A stretch of DNA of 47,069 nucleotides. Origin: an uncultured Bacilli bacterium. Lineage in GTDB: Bacteria; Bacillota_I; Bacilli_A; ML615J-28; CAG-313. The notes beneath the pieces are model-generated. The model was given only the letters and a program-made list of their open reading frames with translations. It ran no database searches and was not told the DNA's origin. A program made the position numbers and the translations under genes. The stretch's first letter is position 1. Each line of letters starts with the position of its first letter. Shown piece by piece: positions 43,348-47,069 of this stretch. The DNA lies in NCBI GenBank assembly GCA_934133195.1, contig CAKPAZ010000009.1, positions 1 to 47,069 on the forward strand, in the 5' to 3' direction.

Positions 43348-45231
43348 TTATCTTATATTTTTAATTTCTTTGACATACTTAGTTTTGATTGATAGTGGTT
43401 TAAAGTCAATACCACCACCGATATAGAATTTACCGAAAAATTCAATGTATTGTAAACGAGCATCATGAACGTATGCGGATAGAAGGCCAAGCACCACATT
43501 GAAGAGGTGACCTACAATAAAGATAATTGCTGCAAAGAATGCACCAATAATTGAGCCTCCAACCATTTGAGCAAGAGTATTCATTACTACGGCTACAGCT
43601 GCACTTGACATTGCTAGGGCCATAATACGAGAATATGATAAAACATCACCTAGATATGATGTAGCATCATATAGTCCAAGTAACCCAAAGGCAGCTTTTC
43701 CAAAGATTGATTTGTGATGTGCTCCCGCGAATAGTAATATTAGTAATACTCCAAGGCCAACACATATAATTCCGATAATTTTACTTACAAAGAATAAACC
43801 AATACCAACTAGGATTAAGATCCAACTGATATTTTTGGAAAGTAATTCAATGTAATCTTTTTCTTTAATACAAATAACAGCTTTAATAACAAGTCCTGTT
43901 ATTAAATGTAGAGCACCAACGGCTACTGATACAATTAACATTAGGATAGGGTTATCCATTGGATTGAACCAATACCATACAAATTTCCAACCAAAGTCAA
44001 CACTTGGATTAAATCCAAAGTAACTTCCAAACATGATTCCCCAGAATATAGTTGGAACACCTGAATACAAGATAATATTTACTAATTTTCTTGTTCCACC
44101 CTTTGGTTTAGCAATTTTCTTAAATAGCAAGGCACCAAGAATCATGATTAAGCCATATCCGGCATCTCCCATCATCATACCAAATAAAAACCAATACCAT
44201 ATTGACATTACCGGGTTAGGGTCAACATCATGAATACTTGGTTTAGAAAACATATCCGTGATTGTTTCAAATTGTGATACAAACTGATTGTTTTTAGTGT
44301 ATGTTGGGACTTGATCATCTTCAGTTGGATCACTTAACTCAATGTCATAGATTTTCGTAGCTTTCTTTACAGCTTTTTCTAAATCATTTAATCTATCACT
44401 ACGAACCCAACCTTCAATTATTTTAGTTTCTTGGGTAATTTCACAACGAACATTGTTAATTTGTTCTTGAGTTAAGATTTGATCACTAAGCACTCTTAGT
44501 TCATCACTACGATTTGCTAGATCTTTGATTGTTTGTTGATTATTATTAATTGTTTCTTTACGTAAATCTATTTCTTTTTGTAATTCTTCAAGATAACTTC
44601 CAATTGTAGTATTTAATTTTGGAAGTGTACATTCATTGAATTCATACTTCTTTAGAAGTAGTTGTAATTCATCTTCATCAAGAAAATAACAAGGAGCCAT
44701 AACCGCAATTCCATGTTGATTTTTTCCATAAACTTGGTATACAAATTCTTCTTCTGTCATTTCTTTTTGAAAATTTTCTAAATATCTTGGAAGAATATAT
44801 CCCACATGCATTTTTGTATATTTAGTATCTTTGACATCAGTTGGTAGGTCAGTCAAATCTTTCCATGCAATTAATGTATTATATATTTCTTCTTTTTCTT
44901 TTACAACATGTTCTAATTCTTCATTTTCAATAACTAGATTCTCGATTTGATTCAATAATTCAAGTGATTCATTTGATATACTTTTAAAGTCATCATATTC
45001 TGCAACTTGATAATCCCCAAACAATGGTTTTTTTGGTTCATATTTTTTTACTAAGCTAATTGTTTTTTGTACCCTTTGTTGTAATGATTCATTAAATTCA
45101 AGTGATGGACTTGCATCCCCACCTTCTTTATTAACAATCATAATTACTTCAAATCGTTGTAATGATTTAATTACCGCATCGTAATCTTCTTTCAATACAA
45201 CTATTTGGGCTTTTTTCATAGGTACTATCAC
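43348..45231 (-). CDS. ntpI: V-type ATPase subunit I (a-type stator)
   Basis: This 627-residue protein has an N-terminal cytoplasmic arm with coiled coils (about 1-320) and a C-terminal membrane domain of about seven helices (MSIWYWFLFGMMMGDAGYGLIMI onward), where the conserved Arg for ion passage resides. The GTG at 45231 overlaps the stop of the upstream gene (GTGA) and has a GGTGA ribosome binding site; an ATG at 45219 is the alternative. Confidence 0.94.
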   Translation of the reverse strand: MIVPMKKAQIVVLKEDYDAVIKSLQRFEVIMIVNKEGGDASPSLEFNESLQQRVQKTISLVKKYEPKKPLFGDYQVAEYDDFKSISNESLELLNQIENLVIENEELEHVVKEKEEIYNTLIAWKDLTDLPTDVKDTKYTKMHVGYILPRYLENFQKEMTEEEFVYQVYGKNQHGIAVMAPCYFLDEDELQLLLKKYEFNECTLPKLNTTIGSYLEELQKEIDLRKETINNNQQTIKDLANRSDELRVLSDQILTQEQINNVRCEITQETKIIEGWVRSDRLNDLEKAVKKATKIYDIELSDPTEDDQVPTYTKNNQFVSQFETITDMFSKPSIHDVDPNPVMSIWYWFLFGMMMGDAGYGLIMILGALLFKKIAKPKGGTRKLVNIILYSGVPTIFWGIMFGSYFGFNPSVDFGWKFVWYWFNPMDNPILMLIVSVAVGALHLITGLVIKAVICIKEKDYIELLSKNISWILILVGIGLFFVSKIIGIICVGLGVLLILLFAGAHHKSIFGKAAFGLLGLYDATSYLGDVLSYSRIMALAMSSAAVAVVMNTLAQMVGGSIIGAFFAAIIFIVGHLFNVVLGLLSAYVHDARLQYIEFFGKFYIGGGIDFKPLSIKTKYVKEIKNIR

Positions 45232-45536
45232 GAATTAATCACCTTCCCTACAATGAAGTCAACTACCTCATTTAGGTGGATAGCTGCAAGTTTTTCATAG
45301 CTTTCATTGATTGTTTCGGCTTCTTTCTTTTTGTCTAAAGATAATTGATGGATTTTCTTTAAGTTTTCTTCATTTAATTTTTCGATTTCAACTTTTGAAG
45401 CATCATTCATTTCTTTAACTTTTTGTTTTAAAGTCTGTTCTACCTCTGAAAGTTTAGTTTGAACATCTAGTTCGGCTTGATGTTTGATTTCGGCTGCTTG
45501 CATTTCAGTTTCCTTAATTCTTTCAATAATTGACAT
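45228..45536 (-). CDS. ntpF: V-type ATPase subunit G/H (peripheral stalk; NtpF)
   Basis: This 102-residue protein is nearly one continuous charged coiled coil (EMQAAEIKHQAELDVQTKLSE...), as expected for the partner of subunit E in the peripheral stalk. It is the first gene of the operon, as in Enterococcus hirae. The assignment rests on length, coiled-coil pattern and position. Confidence 0.85.
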   Translation of the reverse strand: MSIIERIKETEMQAAEIKHQAELDVQTKLSEVEQTLKQKVKEMNDASKVEIEKLNEENLKKIHQLSLDKKKEAETINESYEKLAAIHLNEVVDFIVGKVINS

Positions 45537-45565
45537 ATCCTTTTCACCACCTTTTTAATAAACTT

Positions 45566-45594
45566 ATTATACCATTTTTTACTTTTTTTTGCAA
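45566..45594 (-). promoter_or_regulatory. promoter of the V-ATPase operon
   Basis: Minus-strand TTGCAA (45589-45594) and TATAAT (45566-45571) are 17 bp apart. The spacer is nearly pure A, which bends DNA and often strengthens promoters. An AAAGGTGG ribosome binding site follows. Confidence 0.7.
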
Positions 45595-45664
45595 TGAAAG
45601 TGGAAAAGATATGAACAAATTGAGATTTAGTGTATGGTTAAAAAAGAAGTAATTTTTTAATTTT

Positions 45665-45699
45665 AAAAAAAAAGAAAGTGTATTTTTCAACACTTTCTT
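45665..45699 (-). terminator. terminator after the Nudix gene
   Basis: Arms 45672-45681 and 45690-45699 (AAGAAAGTGT / ACACTTTCTT) form a 10-bp stem with an 8-nt loop, followed by about nine T on the minus strand. Confidence 0.85.
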
Positions 45700-45704
45700 A
45701 TTTT

Positions 45705-46112
45705 TTATTCAGCGATTATTTCCTCATTCAACATATCAAGTATGACTTTATCAGCGGGTAAAAAGTCAAGGCTCTTTAGTTCTTTAAGACTTACAAATCT
45801 TTGTTCGAGATGAACTATTTTCTTAGGTGTACCCTTTATTATTTTACTTAAGTATACTTTCATATTAAGAATAAAGGTATGATATTCATAGTGGATAGTG
45901 GTTAAATATTTGGTTACTTCAATGTCACAATCTAATTCTTCTTTGATTTCTCTTTTAATTGTTTCAATATCTGTTTCCCCTTTTTCAATCTTTCCACCAG
46001 GAAATTCCCATTTATTTGCACATTCACCTACTCCTCCACGCTTTGCACAGAAGATTAAATTATCTTTAATAATTATAGTCGCAACCACATTTTTTGTTAT
46101 TTTGTCTGTCAT
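45705..46112 (-). CDS. Nudix hydrolase, MutT-like
   Basis: This 135-residue protein has a complete Nudix box, GGKIEKGETDIETIKREIKEEL. WEFPGG just before it and the RGGVGECANKW segment are typical of MutT-type 8-oxo-dGTP diphosphatases, which clean the nucleotide pool. Other nucleotide substrates are possible. It follows the membrane protein gene by 8 bp. Confidence 0.9.
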   Translation of the reverse strand: MTDKITKNVVATIIIKDNLIFCAKRGGVGECANKWEFPGGKIEKGETDIETIKREIKEELDCDIEVTKYLTTIHYEYHTFILNMKVYLSKIIKGTPKKIVHLEQRFVSLKELKSLDFLPADKVILDMLNEEIIAE

Positions 46113-46120
46113 TATTTTTC

Positions 46121-46828
46121 CTACTTTTTACTATTTTTGATTTTATTTATACATCTTATTTCAAAGAATGTTACAAGAAATGTTAATAATAAAATAAATC
46201 CAAACATGAAAATTTCAAATATTAATGTTTGTTTTTCAGTTAATTGGATTGCTGTAAAAACTGCCACAATTAAGATGTTTACAAGAATAAGTAAACGTTC
46301 AAGAATTGACATTGAGCTAAATAAACCTCTTTGAGAGATTACGTCACCAAGAATTGATGATTTTTCACGATATTTAATGCGGGTAACAACATTGTATATC
46401 CACATTCCAATTCCTATTCCCATCACTAAAAGACCAATAGATGCTAGAATTTGACCAGTAGTAAATTTAATTTGAAGGCCTAAAAGTACTAAAGCTAAAC
46501 CAAATACAATGATTAAATGATATACTAATTGGAATTTTACATACTTTAATGCATATGCCTTTTTTTCAATTTGATCATATAAATCACGATATGGATAGTT
46601 TGCTTTAGTAATTATTAATAGTGTTACTCCTAATATTAAAGAGATTAAAAAGATTGCAACAGAACATACAACAAAGATCCAAAAGATATTAGCATATGCT
46701 TCATTTAATCCCATCATAATAGTAGATGACCAAATAAGCATAAAAAAGATTGATGTACATATAAAGATTAATCCAATTTGATGATATTTACGACTTAACA
46801 TTTCTTTAATTGCTTGATTATTATTCAT
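46121..46828 (-). CDS. multi-pass membrane protein of unknown function
   Basis: This 235-residue protein has about six hydrophobic segments in three pairs, separated by basic loops (TKANYPYRDLYDQIEKKAYALKY and TRIKYREKSS). No family is recognised. It is the first gene of a two-gene operon with the Nudix hydrolase. Confidence 0.7.
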   Translation of the reverse strand: MNNNQAIKEMLSRKYHQIGLIFICTSIFFMLIWSSTIMMGLNEAYANIFWIFVVCSVAIFLISLILGVTLLIITKANYPYRDLYDQIEKKAYALKYVKFQLVYHLIIVFGLALVLLGLQIKFTTGQILASIGLLVMGIGIGMWIYNVVTRIKYREKSSILGDVISQRGLFSSMSILERLLILVNILIVAVFTAIQLTEKQTLIFEIFMFGFILLLTFLVTFFEIRCINKIKNSKK

Positions 46829-46854
46829 AATGATTCCCCTTTTTCTATTATAAT

Positions 46855-46863
46855 ATTATATCA
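46855..46863 (-). promoter_or_regulatory. extended -10 promoter element of the membrane protein-Nudix operon
   Basis: Minus-strand TG-A-TATAAT lies about 27 bp before the ATG at 46828. No clear -35 box is present. Confidence 0.5.
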
Positions 46864-46883
46864 CATGTTATGAATATTTTATA

Positions 46884-46911
46884 TAAAAAAGGCTTATCGA
46901 TTGATAAGCCT
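46884..46911 (-). terminator. terminator at the end of the truncated gene
   Basis: Arms 46890-46898 and 46903-46911 (AGGCTTATC / GATAAGCCT) form a 9-bp stem with a 4-nt loop, followed by six T on the minus strand. The stem overlaps the TAG stop of the reading frame remnant upstream. Confidence 0.85.
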
Positions 46912-47020
46912 AATATAAATTGTCTATATAATCAATTAATAAATCTCTTAATATTGTGTTTGTATCCTCATAATCAACACCAGTAAACTCCGCCCTAGTT
47001 TGCCACTTGTTTTTTAATTT
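46910..47020 (-). pseudogene. possible C-terminal remnant of a gene
   Basis: One minus-strand frame is open for 36 codons and ends TAG inside a strong terminator. Its codons read like protein (WQTRAEFTG, then VDYEDTNTILRDLLIDYIDN). It has no usable start, and a TAA lies in frame at 47021-47023. All frames upstream to the window end are closed too. It looks like the tail of a decayed gene; too short to name. Confidence 0.35.
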
Positions 47021-47069
47021 TTAATCTATTTTTAAAAATATAACATTGATTTTAATAAAGTAAAATCAG

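Noticed and set aside
1..47069. Mobile elements, phage genes and CRISPR arrays
   Set aside because: No transposase, integrase, terminal repeats, capsid genes or spaced direct repeats were seen. Gene density, strand bias and base composition are uniform by eye.

Overview
The window looks like a piece of a chromosome from a low-GC, anaerobic, fermentative Bacillota. GC content is roughly one third by eye; it was not computed. An uncultured gut-type Bacilli or Erysipelotrichia-like lineage would fit, but the species cannot be named from the sequence. Supporting signs are a Rex-adhE fermentation operon with a group B [FeFe] hydrogenase, a Na+-type V-ATPase in the Enterococcus gene order, PepT, a DegV protein, MarR regulators, heterodimeric ABC exporters, strong AGGAGG-type ribosome binding sites and sigma-A promoters. 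TGA is used as a stop and Trp is TGG, so the standard code applies. Almost every gene is on the minus strand; only hpt-udk and pepT are on the plus strand. There are no insertion sequences, phage genes, CRISPR arrays or rRNA.

Layout. 1-350: tRNA-Ser(GGA) and terminators. 351-5843 (minus): a redox operon of rex, adhE, an APH-fold kinase and a group B [FeFe] hydrogenase, followed upstream by a lysR-type regulator. 7068-8245 (plus): hpt-udk nucleotide salvage. 8256-13728 (minus): a five-gene operon with a helical protein, a membrane protein carrying one InlB-type repeat, an alkaline-phosphatase-superfamily phosphodiesterase, a GH9 hydrolase without a signal peptide, and an NAD-dependent epimerase-like protein. 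13882-15578: agmatinase overlapping a duplicated-and-fused SpeD. 15652-20507: an MFS transporter and a heterodimeric ABC exporter. 20666-23130: methyltransferase, SGNH hydrolase and a membrane protein. 23443-25997: a divergent acyltransferase and an RlmD-type rRNA methyltransferase. 26093-30241: marR and a second ABC exporter pair. 30343-34073: a lipoprotein and a TrpX-type ABC importer preceded by a long regulatory leader. 35019-35462 and 34142-35026: marR-degV, divergent from pepT (35596-36828). 36884-45536: a nine-gene V-ATPase operon. 45705-46828: Nudix hydrolase and a membrane protein. 46910-47069: a degenerate gene end.

Three things stand out. First, the TrpX-type transporter operon (31006-33786) has a consensus promoter, a well-initiated 22-codon leader ORF with five consecutive tyrosine codons flanked by phenylalanine, and six mutually complementary RNA segments ending in an intrinsic terminator. 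This is the anatomy of a ribosome-mediated, tyrosine-sensing relay attenuator, where Firmicutes would usually use a T-box. Second, the SpeD homologue is two SpeD domains in one chain. Only the C-terminal copy keeps the pyruvoyl-forming Ser and the catalytic Cys, and the gene is translationally coupled to an agmatinase with no spermidine synthase nearby. That suggests an arginine-agmatine-putrescine route. Third, the V-ATPase peripheral-stalk subunit E carries an N-terminal membrane anchor and acidic linker, which soluble E subunits lack, and there is a possible internal start that would make a soluble form.

Functionally, the window couples NADH disposal (AdhE, hydrogenase, Rex) with sodium energetics (V-ATPase), nucleotide salvage, peptide and aromatic amino-acid acquisition (PepT, TrpX-type transporter), polyamine synthesis and drug-type export. 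All positions come from reading the sequence; no alignment, folding or database search was run.
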